Of a stretch of DNA of 64,000 nt, positions 35,869 to 45,331 are shown one piece after another. The DNA is from Fulvivirga imtechensis AK7 (GTDB taxonomy: Bacteria > Bacteroidota > Bacteroidia > Cytophagales > Cyclobacteriaceae): contig NZ_AMZN01000050.1 of NCBI RefSeq assembly GCF_000331535.1, forward strand, positions 17,740-81,739. The letters run 5' to 3'. The notes beneath the pieces are model-generated. The model saw only the letters and a program-made list of their open reading frames with translations, did no database searches and was not told the DNA's origin. Made by a program: the position numbers and the translations under genes. How positions within the stretch are numbered: position 1 is the first letter of the stretch; each line of letters starts with the position of its first letter.

Positions 35869-36363
35869 ATGAGAGTCATACTTGTGATATTGTTATTTCT
35901 GAGCACCACTGTCTACAGCCAAAGTTTTGATCACGTAGACCAAACCAGATCTTTTTTAGGCTTCACTTTTGGCTGTTCGCCAGAAAGCATCAAAGGCAGT
36001 CTTCAGTTGGACCTGGTGATCTCATATGGTGTAAAGTATTATAAATATAAAGGACCGCTTCTGAAGCAACTATATGGAAAAAAGCCATCACAGGTTACGC
36101 TCGGTTTCAGAGATGATCAATTAGAATATCTGGATGTTTATTTTAACAAGCTTGACAAAGGCGAATTTTCTTTACTGCTCTCTCATTTGCAAACGGACTA
36201 TGGCATGTCAACTCCTTTTAATACCGCAGAGCAGGGTGTGGTAGGCGCTGAAGAATGGCTGGGTGAAAATCTTGTGATGCAGTTCTATCTCTACGACAAT
36301 ACAGCCATTGATCACGATGACAGGGATCAAACTGTGCTCACTTTGGGCCTGGTGAGAGAGTGA
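35869..36363 (+). CDS. Exported hypothetical protein
   Basis: The 164 residues have a signal peptide (VILVILLFLSTTVYSQ, cleavage near residue 18) and a soluble part with GFTFGCSPESIKGSLQ, VKYYKYKGPLLKQLYG and QVTLGFRDDQLEYLDVYF. I do not recognise the family. It stands alone between two repeat elements. Confidence 0.7.
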   Translation: MRVILVILLFLSTTVYSQSFDHVDQTRSFLGFTFGCSPESIKGSLQLDLVISYGVKYYKYKGPLLKQLYGKKPSQVTLGFRDDQLEYLDVYFNKLDKGEFSLLLSHLQTDYGMSTPFNTAEQGVVGAEEWLGENLVMQFYLYDNTAIDHDDRDQTVLTLGLVRE

Positions 36364-36394
36364 ATCCTTGATTTTTTGATCATTCAGGCATATA

Positions 36395-36458
36395 AATAGT
36401 GTCTGTAAGAAAGCTCTAAGTGGCTTTAAGAAAACGTCAATGTTCGCGTTACGCTTGC
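36395..36458. repeat. Family B repeat, partial copy
   Basis: TAGTGTCTGTAAGAAAGCTC, TAAGTGGCTTTAAGAAAACG and TCAATGTTCGCGTTACGCTT in series resemble the reverse complement of the right half of the palindrome at 51831-51984 and the left part of that element. It lies upstream of htpG. Confidence 0.6.
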
Positions 36459-36589
36459 CTCTTCTTCGCCTGAATCAATGACTTTTCGAAACCCGAACTG
36501 TCATTCTGTCATCTTTTAGCGGCTGGAATGGAATTTGGAAAGCTAAAATTCAAAAAACCTGAATTTTAAGTTTTAAAACCAAAAATAAA

Positions 36590-38482
36590 ATGGCTGAAAA
36601 AGGTACAATTTCAATCCACACCGAGAACATATTTCCGATCATTAAGAAGTTTTTGTACTCGGATCATGAGATCTTTCTTCGTGAGTTGGTATCCAATGCT
36701 GTAGATGCAACGCAGAAGCTCAAAAGACTTTCTTCACTTGGAGAGCTAAAGGAGGAAATCGGTGACACCACCGTAGAAGTAAGTTTTGATAAAGAGAAAA
36801 AGACTATAACCGTCCGCGACCGGGGAATCGGGATGACCGCTGAGGAGGTCAAAAAGTACATTAATCAGATTGCTTTTTCCGGTGCTGCAGAGTTTGTGGA
36901 GAAGTTCAAAGATAAAGGTGATGCCAAAGACATCATCGGTAAGTTTGGCTTAGGTTTTTATTCTGCCTTTATGGTGGCCAAAGAAGTTGAATTGATCACC
37001 AAATCATACCAGGAGGGGGCAGAGGCTGCCAAGTGGACATGTGACGGCTCTACGGAGTTTGAAATTACCACAGCAGATAAAGAAGACAGAGGAACCGAAG
37101 TGATCTTGCACATAGCGGATGATTCTGAAGAATTCCTTGATGAGTGGAGGATAAAGTCCATACTTGATAAGTACTGCAAGTTTTTACCAGTGCCTGTTAA
37201 ATTCGGCACCAGAGAAGAGCAGGTAGAAGATGGTAAAGACAAAGATGACAAACCAAAGTATAAATCCGTAACCAAAGACAGGATTATCAATGACACTGAA
37301 CCGCTTTGGACCAAAGCTCCGGCTGATCTTAAAGACGAAGATTACCTGAAGTTTTACAGGGAACTGTACCCTATGTCAGAAGATCCTTTGTTCTGGATAC
37401 ACCTGAATGTTGATTATCCTTTTAACCTGACCGGTATACTTTATTTCCCTAAAGCAAAAACCGATTTTGAAGTTCAAAAGAATAAGATCCAGCTTTATTC
37501 AAGACAAGTATTCATTACGGATGAAGTGAAGGACGTAGTGCCTGAGTTTCTCATGCTGCTTCATGGAGTGATCGATTCTCCCGACATTCCACTGAACGTA
37601 TCCCGAAGCTATCTGCAGTCTGACAGTAGCGTGAAGAAGATCAATAACCACATCACCAAGAAGGTGGCGGATAAGTTAGGAGAATTATTCAAGAATGACA
37701 GAACGTCATACGAGTCAAAGTGGGATGACATAGGCATATTCGTAAAATATGGAATGCTTAGCGAAGAAAAATTCTATGAAAAAGCCAAGGATTTTGCCCT
37801 GTTGAAAACATTGGATGACAAGTTCTTTACCCTGGATGAGTACAAGGAGCACGTAAAGACTAATCAGGAGGACAAGGATAAAAACCTGGTGTACTTGTAT
37901 ACCTCCGATCCGGCAAAACAGGATACCTACATACAGGCAGCCAAAAGCAAGTCGTATGATGTACTGCTTATGAACGGTATCATCGACAGCCATTTCGTAA
38001 ACTTCCTGGAGCAAAAGCTGGAAAAAACACAGTTGAAGCGTGTCGATGCCGATACCATGGACAAGCTTATCGATAAGGATGAGAAAATAGAAAGCGTATT
38101 AAGTAAGGATGAGGAGGAAAAGGTAAAGGAGATCTTCGAAAAAGCGGTGAACAACAAGAACATGAATATTTCTGTTGAGTCTCTTTCCCCGGACGAAATG
38201 CCCGTAACGATCACCATGTCCGAATTTATGAGAAGGATGAAAGATATGGCTAAGATGGGAGGTGGAGGTTACGCCATGATGGGCCATATGCCTGATCAGT
38301 TTGACCTGACCATCAATGGCAACCATGCTATTATAGGTAAGATACTCAGAGCTAAAAAGGATGAAAAGAAGCAGCAGTTGGCCAAACAAGCATACGATTT
38401 GGCTATGCTTTCTCAAAATATGCTTTCCGGTTCAGATCTGACCAATTTTATAAAGCGCAGCATAGAGCTGGCGGGAGAATAA
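36590..38482 (+). CDS. htpG: Molecular chaperone HtpG (Hsp90)
   Basis: The 630-residue ATP-dependent chaperone has the N-terminal GHKL ATPase motifs SDHEIFLRELVSNAVDAT, DRGIGMTAEEV and GKFGLGFYSAFMVAKEVE, the middle domain (LYSRQVFITDEVKDVVPEF, LNVSRSYLQSDSSVKKI) and a C-terminal dimer domain. Full length. A terminator follows directly. Confidence 0.97.
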   Translation: MAEKGTISIHTENIFPIIKKFLYSDHEIFLRELVSNAVDATQKLKRLSSLGELKEEIGDTTVEVSFDKEKKTITVRDRGIGMTAEEVKKYINQIAFSGAAEFVEKFKDKGDAKDIIGKFGLGFYSAFMVAKEVELITKSYQEGAEAAKWTCDGSTEFEITTADKEDRGTEVILHIADDSEEFLDEWRIKSILDKYCKFLPVPVKFGTREEQVEDGKDKDDKPKYKSVTKDRIINDTEPLWTKAPADLKDEDYLKFYRELYPMSEDPLFWIHLNVDYPFNLTGILYFPKAKTDFEVQKNKIQLYSRQVFITDEVKDVVPEFLMLLHGVIDSPDIPLNVSRSYLQSDSSVKKINNHITKKVADKLGELFKNDRTSYESKWDDIGIFVKYGMLSEEKFYEKAKDFALLKTLDDKFFTLDEYKEHVKTNQEDKDKNLVYLYTSDPAKQDTYIQAAKSKSYDVLLMNGIIDSHFVNFLEQKLEKTQLKRVDADTMDKLIDKDEKIESVLSKDEEEKVKEIFEKAVNNKNMNISVESLSPDEMPVTITMSEFMRRMKDMAKMGGGGYAMMGHMPDQFDLTINGNHAIIGKILRAKKDEKKQQLAKQAYDLAMLSQNMLSGSDLTNFIKRSIELAGE

Positions 38483-38506
38483 TTCCTTCCGTATTATATT
38501 TACATT

Positions 38507-38540
38507 AAAGGGGTTCTGGGTCATCAGAGCCCCTTTTTTG
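38507..38540 (+). terminator. Terminator of htpG
   Basis: AAAGGGGTTCTG (38507-38518) pairs with CAGAGCCCCTTT (38525-38536) with one G-U pair and a six-base loop, followed by TTTG. Lies 25 bases after the htpG stop. Confidence 0.88.
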
Positions 38541-38611
38541 TTATCAGGCATATCCGGCTCAGATTTCAGCCATTCCGATTAGATGCTCATGAACAAGTAC
38601 CGGCTTTGCCA

Positions 38612-39727
38612 TCAGAATGGCTTGCCGTGAGTCTGCCTTACCAGAAAGTTCGAGATAGGTTTGGACCGCCGGGCTACCTCCACAGCAAAGTTCGAGACCA
38701 GTTCAGAGCCAAATAGCCGTTGTATCTGTCTTCCCGACCAAAGGCGGTTTTTGAAAAGCGTATTCCATCTGCGTACATAATTTTGCTCCAGCAGAAATCT
38801 CGAATTGTGGCTGTTCAGGTACGGGACGATCTCCTCGCAAAGGATTTTGGCAGAATGAATGCCCATAGCCATGCCATTGCCACAAAGGGGTGTAATCATG
38901 CCGGCAGCATCGCCACACATTAATATATGCTGTTCAACAGGTTTTTTCGTTTCAAAGGAAATTTCATTGATCACCTCAGGCTTGTCAAAAAGGAATTTGG
39001 CCGAGGAAAATATCTTTTCCAGCTCAGGATTTCGACAGAGTACATTTTGCTCCATTTCGGAAATCTTCCTGTTGTTATTCAGGTTAGACCGCGCTGATAA
39101 GTAACAGAGATTATATTTTCCATCCTCTATTTTATTAATACCACAATAGCCATTGTTAAAATTATGCAGTGCTATAAGGTCATGGGCATGCGAGCCATAT
39201 TCTACATGATATTTCACGCCCAAATAAGGCGACTTGCGTTTAAAGAATGGCCGATTCAGCGACTTATCCAGCTTAGAGCGCTTACCGAAGGCGCCTATTA
39301 CCACCGTTGATTGCAGCGTTTCCCCGCTATCGGTAGCTACAGTAAAGAGATCCTGGCTGAATTTCACATCTGCTACCTGTGTGTTCAGCATGAAGTCGAC
39401 CCCTGTTTCAACAGCTTTTTCATAAAGAAAATGATCAAAGGTAAACCTGCTGATACCAAAGCCACCTAATTGAAGCGCCAGGAAGGCAGACTTACCATTG
39501 ACAGAAGAAAGTTGCAACCGGTTGATCTGTGATGGAACGTGGCGGTGAGGGTAAATGTCCAGATGCTCAAGAAAATTTCTTACCTCGTTAGATATGTATT
39601 CACCACAGACTCTCTGAAAGGGATAAACTTTTTTTTCTATTAATAATACGTCTATTTTATGCCTGCGCAGGCATATGGCAGCTATTAAACCGGCTAAGCC
39701 ACCACCTATGATGATTACCTTTCTCAA
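38612..39727 (-). CDS. FAD-dependent oxidoreductase (geranylgeranyl reductase-like)
   Basis: The 371 residues begin with a dinucleotide-binding motif VIIIGGGLAGLIAAICLRR, then the family's PFQRVCGEYISNEV and FGISRFTFDHFLYEKA, and MCGDAAGMITPLCGNGMAMG for FAD binding near residue 275. Relatives often act in flexirubin-type pigment or lipid modification next to a type III polyketide synthase; none is visible here, so the role is open. Confidence 0.85.
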   Translation of the reverse strand: MRKVIIIGGGLAGLIAAICLRRHKIDVLLIEKKVYPFQRVCGEYISNEVRNFLEHLDIYPHRHVPSQINRLQLSSVNGKSAFLALQLGGFGISRFTFDHFLYEKAVETGVDFMLNTQVADVKFSQDLFTVATDSGETLQSTVVIGAFGKRSKLDKSLNRPFFKRKSPYLGVKYHVEYGSHAHDLIALHNFNNGYCGINKIEDGKYNLCYLSARSNLNNNRKISEMEQNVLCRNPELEKIFSSAKFLFDKPEVINEISFETKKPVEQHILMCGDAAGMITPLCGNGMAMGIHSAKILCEEIVPYLNSHNSRFLLEQNYVRRWNTLFKNRLWSGRQIQRLFGSELVSNFAVEVARRSKPISNFLVRQTHGKPF

Positions 39728-39817
39728 TTTTCAAGAATGAATGATATACCTACCGATTTTTTTAAACCAACCAGATTAACATTATGATGTAAAAAAACGT
39801 TTAATAAAAAAAACACG

Positions 39818-40294
39818 ATGTCTATGGCAACATTATCTACTAAACAACCCATTGGTGATTCTATTAATGTATTCTTATTGGGTAATAACCCTATTGAACT
39901 TAGCAACATTTACGAGAAGCTAAAAGGAATCCGGACTAAAAGATTTAATGCGGAAATAGGCTTCGATCTGAAAGATGCCTACAAGAGGATTATGAAATTT
40001 AACCCGAAGTGTATCCTTATTGATGATAATCTGGAAGGGCTCTATTTAAAAAGTCTGATCAAAAAACTGTCTTCAGGGGGCAAGACAAGGAACATTCCCA
40101 TTACTATTATAAAAAATTCTAACTACGGTAATTCTTACCTTGGAGAGGCCCAGGACTTTCTTTTGAAAGAGGGGATCACTTCTGAGGCTTTGTCCAACTC
40201 CATTTTAAATTCCATAAAATGGAAGTCCATGCATAAATATGTATACAAATCCTATGAAAAGAGGAAAACGCAACTGCTGAGCTTCTTAAAATAA
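39818..40294 (+). CDS. Response-regulator receiver-like protein
   Basis: The 158 residues fit a receiver fold: strand INVFLLGNNP, phosphorylatable Asp in CILIDDNLEGL (69/70), PITIIKNSN, and DFLLKEGITSEALSNSIL (Lys117). The acidic pair normally needed near residue 23 is replaced by Asn-Asn, so phosphorylation may be lost (pseudo-receiver). No output domain beyond a basic tail. No kinase adjacent. Confidence 0.7.
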   Translation: MSMATLSTKQPIGDSINVFLLGNNPIELSNIYEKLKGIRTKRFNAEIGFDLKDAYKRIMKFNPKCILIDDNLEGLYLKSLIKKLSSGGKTRNIPITIIKNSNYGNSYLGEAQDFLLKEGITSEALSNSILNSIKWKSMHKYVYKSYEKRKTQLLSFLK

Positions 40295-40445
40295 GGTGAG
40301 TTCGATGTAAAATACTTAACAAAAGCCCGTCAACTGAACCCTTGAACTTAGTAAGATGCTTCATGAATCATATGACCTTAAAAAGAGGTTTTTTTGCTCT
40401 GTTTGCTGATATGTATACTATGTCGCGAATTCAGCTTACAATAGG

Positions 40446-41684
40446 TTAGATACTGCTTCTGAGGCGAAATTTTTCCGATATTCGTACTCCGTCCCGGAGA
40501 ACAGTTATCTTTATTTTCTTATTTTCCCGGGCATTAAGGTAGTTGATAATATGGTTTAAGTGTAGCCTGCTCGCGTCTATATTGTTTATTGAAACTATGA
40601 TATCACCCTTTTTGAAACCCAATTCTTCACCAACTGAGTTTTTCCTTACCTCCACAATTTCAAACGTATTGAGCCGGCTTCCTTTTGCCTTCACTACTAA
40701 TCCGCTTAGGTTGTAAGAGAAATCCTTCTTGTATTGCTTTCCTTTTTTCAGGAATAGCTTTTCATCGGGAAAATCAATGATGACATTGAAACGGCTTAGG
40801 ATTTCTCCTCCAATTGATCCGTTACGGAAGGTTCCGGCACTCTTTAGGCTATCCAAAAGCGTATTGCTATCAGGAAAAGTGGCGAGGATATTCTCCCAGC
40901 ACATATCTCCAAGATGAAAAGATTTCATTCGTGCAATTTTCCCTTCGAGCGCTCCGCCCAGGCCACGTCCAAGCGAGGTTGTTAAATTAGGTTCCGGCAC
41001 GGTGATCTCCGGGTCCGATTCCTGCTCCAGCATTAACCCATGGCTGGCGCCAGAGTCTACCAAAAGCTTCACCGGCAAATGTCTGCCATCCTTGTAAACA
41101 ATATGGCCTTTCACATAGGGTTTAGTATCCTCAATAGTGATATCAATGGCTTCATAAGCTCTTTTGCGTTTAAAGTTTTCAGGAGTGGTGAGTGTAAGAA
41201 TACGTCTGTCATAATCTATTTGCACTATAAACCTGCTAAATATTTCATACCCTAAAATACCATGTACATCTGTGCCGAGGTAGTTCCTCAGCTCCAGATA
41301 GTCTTCTTCCAATACAAGCATGGCATGCCCGCGACCCTGAAGTCCGGGAAGGGTAAGAGTTACATTATTCGTGATATAGGCATCTACTAATTTTTCTCCA
41401 AGACCCGAAATGGTATATTTCCTGCTATACTTCAAATTAAGTATATCACTGAAAGATTTCTCCGTTAAAATGGTAGTCCTTACCCCTGTATCGAGTATAA
41501 ACCTGAGGGGCAGCCTTTGATTGAGAACCACAGGAACTACAATCAGATTATTATATATCTCAAACGGAATATGTACCCGCTTAGCGTCTCCAACTATTTT
41601 AAATCCCAGAGTTTGTGCCCGAAGTGATGGCCATGTGCTAAAGAGAAGGAAGAAAATGACTATGCTTCTTAAGATATTCCTCAT
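40446..41684 (-). CDS. Exported retropepsin-like aspartic protease with PDZ domain
   Basis: A signal peptide (SIVIFFLLFSTWPSLRAQ) is followed by two retropepsin-like half-domains: FILDTGVRTTILTE (Asp65) and KLLVDSGASHGLM (Asp210), then a C-terminal PDZ (about residues 340-405; LGFKKGDIIVSINNIDASRL). The 412-residue protein would act in the periplasm. In this family both Asp residues come from one chain, unlike viral retropepsins. Alone on the minus strand. Confidence 0.85.
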   Translation of the reverse strand: MRNILRSIVIFFLLFSTWPSLRAQTLGFKIVGDAKRVHIPFEIYNNLIVVPVVLNQRLPLRFILDTGVRTTILTEKSFSDILNLKYSRKYTISGLGEKLVDAYITNNVTLTLPGLQGRGHAMLVLEEDYLELRNYLGTDVHGILGYEIFSRFIVQIDYDRRILTLTTPENFKRKRAYEAIDITIEDTKPYVKGHIVYKDGRHLPVKLLVDSGASHGLMLEQESDPEITVPEPNLTTSLGRGLGGALEGKIARMKSFHLGDMCWENILATFPDSNTLLDSLKSAGTFRNGSIGGEILSRFNVIIDFPDEKLFLKKGKQYKKDFSYNLSGLVVKAKGSRLNTFEIVEVRKNSVGEELGFKKGDIIVSINNIDASRLHLNHIINYLNARENKKIKITVLRDGVRISEKFRLRSSI

Positions 41685-41807
41685 TCAAGATCGACTATAT
41701 TCCGGTAAACTAAAAGTTAAGCATTTTAGGTCATTATTCATGGAAACTTAAACTTAATTTCCCGGACGTAATTAAATATAACCCAAATTGGGGGAATTTT
41801 AATAAAT

Positions 41808-42332
41808 CTACCGCTGAGCAAGATCTATTTTGGAAAGCCGGTATGCAGGAACCAAGCCTGTGAGTACGCTTACAAAAACAATACTGGCCACCAAAAAAGT
41901 AAGATTGATGATATCCGGCGGGCTGAAATAGCTCCTGATTGAAACAACTTCATTAAATATGTTCAGATCGAGGATGATAAGGCTTAGTAAAACAGAAGTC
42001 ATTGAAATATAGAAAGATTCGATGACCAGAAGCGTGTAAATATTCCCGGACGTAGCCCCGAGCAGTTTGCGAACACTAAATTCCGTGATGGCAGTTCGGG
42101 AGTTTACACCGCCAATGCGACTAAGAACAAATATAATAAGGGCAGAAACGATCATAATAAATGGTATTTGTCCATATTGTCTGTACATAAAGAAACTGTT
42201 GAGCAACCCAATAAAACCAATGGTCTGTAAAGTCACTGCCAACAGATAGTACCCCGTGTGCTTCTTAATCTTCCTGAACGATATGATAAAATGATTCCAC
42301 AACATTTCAAACATGTGTAATCCAAGAAGCAT
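41808..42332 (-). CDS. Stripped-down FtsX-like permease, without its large extracytoplasmic domain
   Basis: The 174 residues have the N-terminal FRKIKKHTGYYLLAVTLQTI (first FtsX/MacB helix), then directly three further helices with the FtsX-domain signature EFSVRKLLGATSGNIYTLLV and ending LVPAYRLSKIDLAQR. The usual MacB periplasmic domain between helix 1 and 2 (about 200 residues) is missing, and no ATPase gene is adjacent. It could be a deletion derivative, or a pseudogene-like remnant of a larger permease. Confidence 0.72.
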   Translation of the reverse strand: MLLGLHMFEMLWNHFIISFRKIKKHTGYYLLAVTLQTIGFIGLLNSFFMYRQYGQIPFIMIVSALIIFVLSRIGGVNSRTAITEFSVRKLLGATSGNIYTLLVIESFYISMTSVLLSLIILDLNIFNEVVSIRSYFSPPDIINLTFLVASIVFVSVLTGLVPAYRLSKIDLAQR

Positions 42333-42440
42333 ACCAGCTTGCGAAATGCTATTAAACTGCAGTAAAGGGGCTGCCGGAAAGAAAGATGTTCAAACTCAAA
42401 CAATATTTTCGTACACTTTTGAACACTTCAGGATCTAAGA

Positions 42441-43022
42441 TTAGGTCCTGTCCAGGTCGTCCCAGATGCTGTACTTGCCAAACCGGTAGGCAGAAAGCTG
42501 TGGTATAATATCATCTGCATTAGCAATGGAAATGAGCATTTTCCTGTTTTGTGGCCTTAAAAATCCATGGTGGACCATTACATCCAACTGAGCCAGTAGG
42601 TGACTGTAGTAGCCATTCAAATTAAACAGGCCAACAGGCTTTTTAATAATTTCGAGTTGTACCCAGGTGAGTATTTCCGCCAGCTCTTCCAGTGTGCCCA
42701 TTCCCCCGGGCAGCGCCAGGAAAGCATCAGCCAGTTCAGCCATCTTTTGTTTGCGTTCATGCATGGATTTTACCACTATCAACTCACTTAGGCCCAGATG
42801 CCCTACTTCTTTTTTCATGAGAAAGTCGGGAATTACGCCAATAGCAGTACCTCCATTGGTCATCACCGCATCAGCAACGGCACCCATCAAACCCACATTT
42901 CCCCCACCATAAACGAGCGTTTTTCCTGCTTTAGCAATTATTTTACCAACAGTTGTTGCTTTTTCATAGTAAATAGATTCATTACCTTTTCCGGAACCAC
43001 AAAAGACACAGATATTATTCAT
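42441..43022 (-). CDS. LOG family protein (TIGR00730)
   Basis: The 193 residues are a Rossmann-like LOG protein: ICVFCGSGKGNESIYYEKA, VYGGGNVGLMGAVADAVM, and the phosphoribohydrolase motif LPGGMGTLEELAEILTW. Members release bases from nucleoside 5'-monophosphates (cytokinin activation in plants); in bacteria they are house-cleaning or of unknown role. Divergent from the RidA gene across 35 bases. Confidence 0.9.
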   Translation of the reverse strand: MNNICVFCGSGKGNESIYYEKATTVGKIIAKAGKTLVYGGGNVGLMGAVADAVMTNGGTAIGVIPDFLMKKEVGHLGLSELIVVKSMHERKQKMAELADAFLALPGGMGTLEELAEILTWVQLEIIKKPVGLFNLNGYYSHLLAQLDVMVHHGFLRPQNRKMLISIANADDIIPQLSAYRFGKYSIWDDLDRT

Positions 43023-43057
43023 ATTTTCGGGAGCATAATTATAAAACTAACAAAAAG

Positions 43058-43453
43058 ATGTCAACAACAAAGAAAAGGCAAAATATATCTACCGGAGCCC
43101 CATGGGAAGATATTGTGGGATACTCCAGAGCGGTTCGCGTGGGAAACATTGTTGAGGTATCAGGGACAGTGGCCGTTCGCGATGGCAAGTTGGTGGGGGA
43201 GAACAATCCCTATGAGCAGACAGTATGTATCTTAGAAATTATTGAAGAAAGTCTAAAGCAGGCCGGGGCCAATCTAAATGATGTTGTCCGTACAAGAATG
43301 TTTGTTACTGATATTGGTCAGTGGCAGTTGATCGGAAAGGCACACGGAGAATTTTTTGGGAATATTAAACCCGCTACATCAATGATCGAGGTGAGCAGGT
43401 TAATAAGCCCGGAATATTTACTGGAAATAGAAGCTACTGCTATTATTCAGTAG
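43058..43453 (+). CDS. RidA family protein
   Basis: The 131 residues match RidA/YjgF: NISTGAPWEDIVGYSRAVRV, NIVEVSGTVAVRDGKLV, VVRTRMFVTDIGQWQ and PATSMIEVSRLISPEYLLEI. Canonical RidA proteins hydrolyse enamine/imine products of PLP enzymes; the conserved Arg in VRTRMF is present. ATG 43058 fits the normal N-terminus. Divergent from the LOG-family gene. Confidence 0.9.
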   Translation: MSTTKKRQNISTGAPWEDIVGYSRAVRVGNIVEVSGTVAVRDGKLVGENNPYEQTVCILEIIEESLKQAGANLNDVVRTRMFVTDIGQWQLIGKAHGEFFGNIKPATSMIEVSRLISPEYLLEIEATAIIQ

Positions 43454-43565
43454 TGCCATCTATGTCATGCTTGTTGTCGCTGATCATCTTATTAGGAAAG
43501 ATGATAGGTGATACTATGGCAAGAACGAACAATATCAAAACAAGAACTAGTGCTAAATAACCCAT
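43443..43565 (-). CDS. Small single-helix membrane peptide
   Basis: A 40-residue frame on the minus strand, from ATG 43563-43565 to TAA 43443-43445. It starts MGYLALVLVLILFVLAIVSP, one clear membrane helix, followed by a short charged tail (NKMISDNKHDIDG). Its end overlaps the RidA gene by 11 bases in convergent orientation. Translation is not certain, but the helix is better than chance in this A/T-rich spacer. Confidence 0.4.
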   Translation of the reverse strand: MGYLALVLVLILFVLAIVSPIIFPNKMISDNKHDIDGTTE

Positions 43566-43771
43566 ATCTATGTATTTTTATTTCGTGCAAAGATAATAAG
43601 GCAACTAATATATTAAAATAAATACTAATTTACCTTGCACAATATTTGCTTCACTGAGGTCATGAAATGAGCGTGATTGCAGAAAATCAGTTGATATCAT
43701 AGCCTGGGATAAACTTTCGGTTCAAGAAATGAAGTCATGCGAATTCCATCCTGAAATAAGTTAAATAAGTT

Positions 43772-43818
43772 CGGGACAAGCGTAACGCAGGCATTGGCGT
43801 TTTCTTAGAGACACTAAG
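43772..43818. repeat. Family B repeat, short copy
   Basis: CGTAACGCAGGCATTGGCGT followed by TTTCTTAGAGACACTAAGT is nearly the reverse complement of the left arm of the element at 51831-51984. The remaining 43566-43771 holds no gene. Confidence 0.65.
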
Positions 43819-43864
43819 TACTTTGGTTATTCCATGTGGCCAGTGATAATAAATTAAATATTAC

Positions 43865-45283
43865 ATGAAACAAATAAATATCAACCTGGTAATCCTCCTG
43901 TTTTTAATAATGGCCGGATCATCTTACGGGCAGCAATCGAGGGTCTATACCCCCGATAGTTCAGCGTATGCTATTGGAGATGTTGTGGATGGTGTGAAGA
44001 CTGGCAAGTGGCAGTTTTATGACAGCAAGGATGTGAAAATTGAAGAGGGGGAATTTCTAAACGGAGAACGCTCCGGTGTGTGGAGACTGTACCATCCAGG
44101 GGGTCGAATCAAGGCAAAAGTAAGATATGAGGATAATCTGCCTACCGACTACCTGGAATATTCAACGGCAGGAGATATTGTCTTGGCAGGAAAATTTTCG
44201 GAAGGAAAAAAGTCCGGGGAATGGGTCAGCTATTATCCCGGAGGACAACCCCGCGAGGTGAGGACCTATTTTGCTAATATTATGGAAGGGCCTTATCGCT
44301 TATATGGCCCGTATGGTGAACTGCTTGTGGAGGCAACTTACAAAGCGGATACTACTCACGGAGAATGGAAAGCATACAATGATTTTGGCCGCGTGGTTAC
44401 TTCCGGCAATTTTTATGAGGGAATAAAAGATGGTATTTGGAAAGAATATTACGATTTTGGTAAACTTCAGGCCATAGAAAATTATGAAATGGGCCAGCCG
44501 GATAGTGTCTGGGTGGAATATTATGAAAATGGAGAGACAAAAAGCACGAAGTTATATGACAAAGGAACACCCAGAGGTGAGTGGAAAAGCTTTCATCGTA
44601 ATGGCGATTTGGAGGAAGTTAAATATTATAAAAATGGGTGGCAGGACAGTGTTTATCTGAGCTATTATGAAAAGAAAAAGCCACATGTCCAGGGTTTCTA
44701 TAAAAATGGCGTAAAAACCGGCAATTGGCGATACTTCAACAGCAATGGTTATCTTTCTGAGGAGGGTATGTACAAAAATGATCAACAGCATGGTCAATGG
44801 TATACCTATTATGACAAAGGACAGTTGAGATCAATAGGTAGCTTCCATGAAGGAGTCGAGGATGGCTTATGGGGCATATTTCATAGTACAGGATTACTCA
44901 TGCAAGAGGAAACCTGGGATAAAGGGAAATTGATGAATGTTAGTCCTTATTATACTATATACGGAGATACATTGTCATCAGGTACGCTAAAGAATGGGAA
45001 TGGTCTGAAGATCAACTACTATACCAATGGAAAAATAGAGATTGAATGTCAGTTTGAAGGAGGCGTCCCTCATGGAAGTTGGACCTACTACTACCAGGAT
45101 GGCAATGTTGCTGAAATCGGTCAGTTTGAAAAGGGCCTGCGGGAGGGGCGATGGGTGTTTTATTATGATAATGGCAAAAAAGAAGCGGAGGGAGACTTTA
45201 AAAACGGCAATAAAACCGGTACCTGGTACTATTACTATAAAAACGGAAGGCTCCGGGAAACAGAAGATCATACGGAAAAGTAA
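43865..45283 (+). CDS. Exported MORN-repeat protein (YwqK-like)
   Basis: The 472 residues begin with a signal peptide (LVILLFLIMAGSSYGQ) and contain about 18 repeats of the pattern G-x-W-x-x-Y/F-x-x-G (for example KSGEWVSYYPGGQPREV, GIWKEYYDFGKLQAIENYEM, GTWYYYYKNGRLRETE). Databases call such proteins YwqK-type antitoxins, but that name rests on a distant link; here it is a repeat protein of the envelope or cell surface. It starts 48 bases before the DUF2911 gene in the same direction. Confidence 0.85.
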   Translation: MKQININLVILLFLIMAGSSYGQQSRVYTPDSSAYAIGDVVDGVKTGKWQFYDSKDVKIEEGEFLNGERSGVWRLYHPGGRIKAKVRYEDNLPTDYLEYSTAGDIVLAGKFSEGKKSGEWVSYYPGGQPREVRTYFANIMEGPYRLYGPYGELLVEATYKADTTHGEWKAYNDFGRVVTSGNFYEGIKDGIWKEYYDFGKLQAIENYEMGQPDSVWVEYYENGETKSTKLYDKGTPRGEWKSFHRNGDLEEVKYYKNGWQDSVYLSYYEKKKPHVQGFYKNGVKTGNWRYFNSNGYLSEEGMYKNDQQHGQWYTYYDKGQLRSIGSFHEGVEDGLWGIFHSTGLLMQEETWDKGKLMNVSPYYTIYGDTLSSGTLKNGNGLKINYYTNGKIEIECQFEGGVPHGSWTYYYQDGNVAEIGQFEKGLREGRWVFYYDNGKKEAEGDFKNGNKTGTWYYYYKNGRLRETEDHTEK

Positions 45284-45331
45284 CTTTCCAGGCGAATTTT
45301 CAGTATAAGCACATACAAAAGAATCAGAGGT

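Noticed and set aside
43865..45283. YwqK-type antitoxin function for the MORN-repeat protein
   Set aside because: It has a signal peptide and no toxin gene next to it; the name would rest on repeat similarity only.
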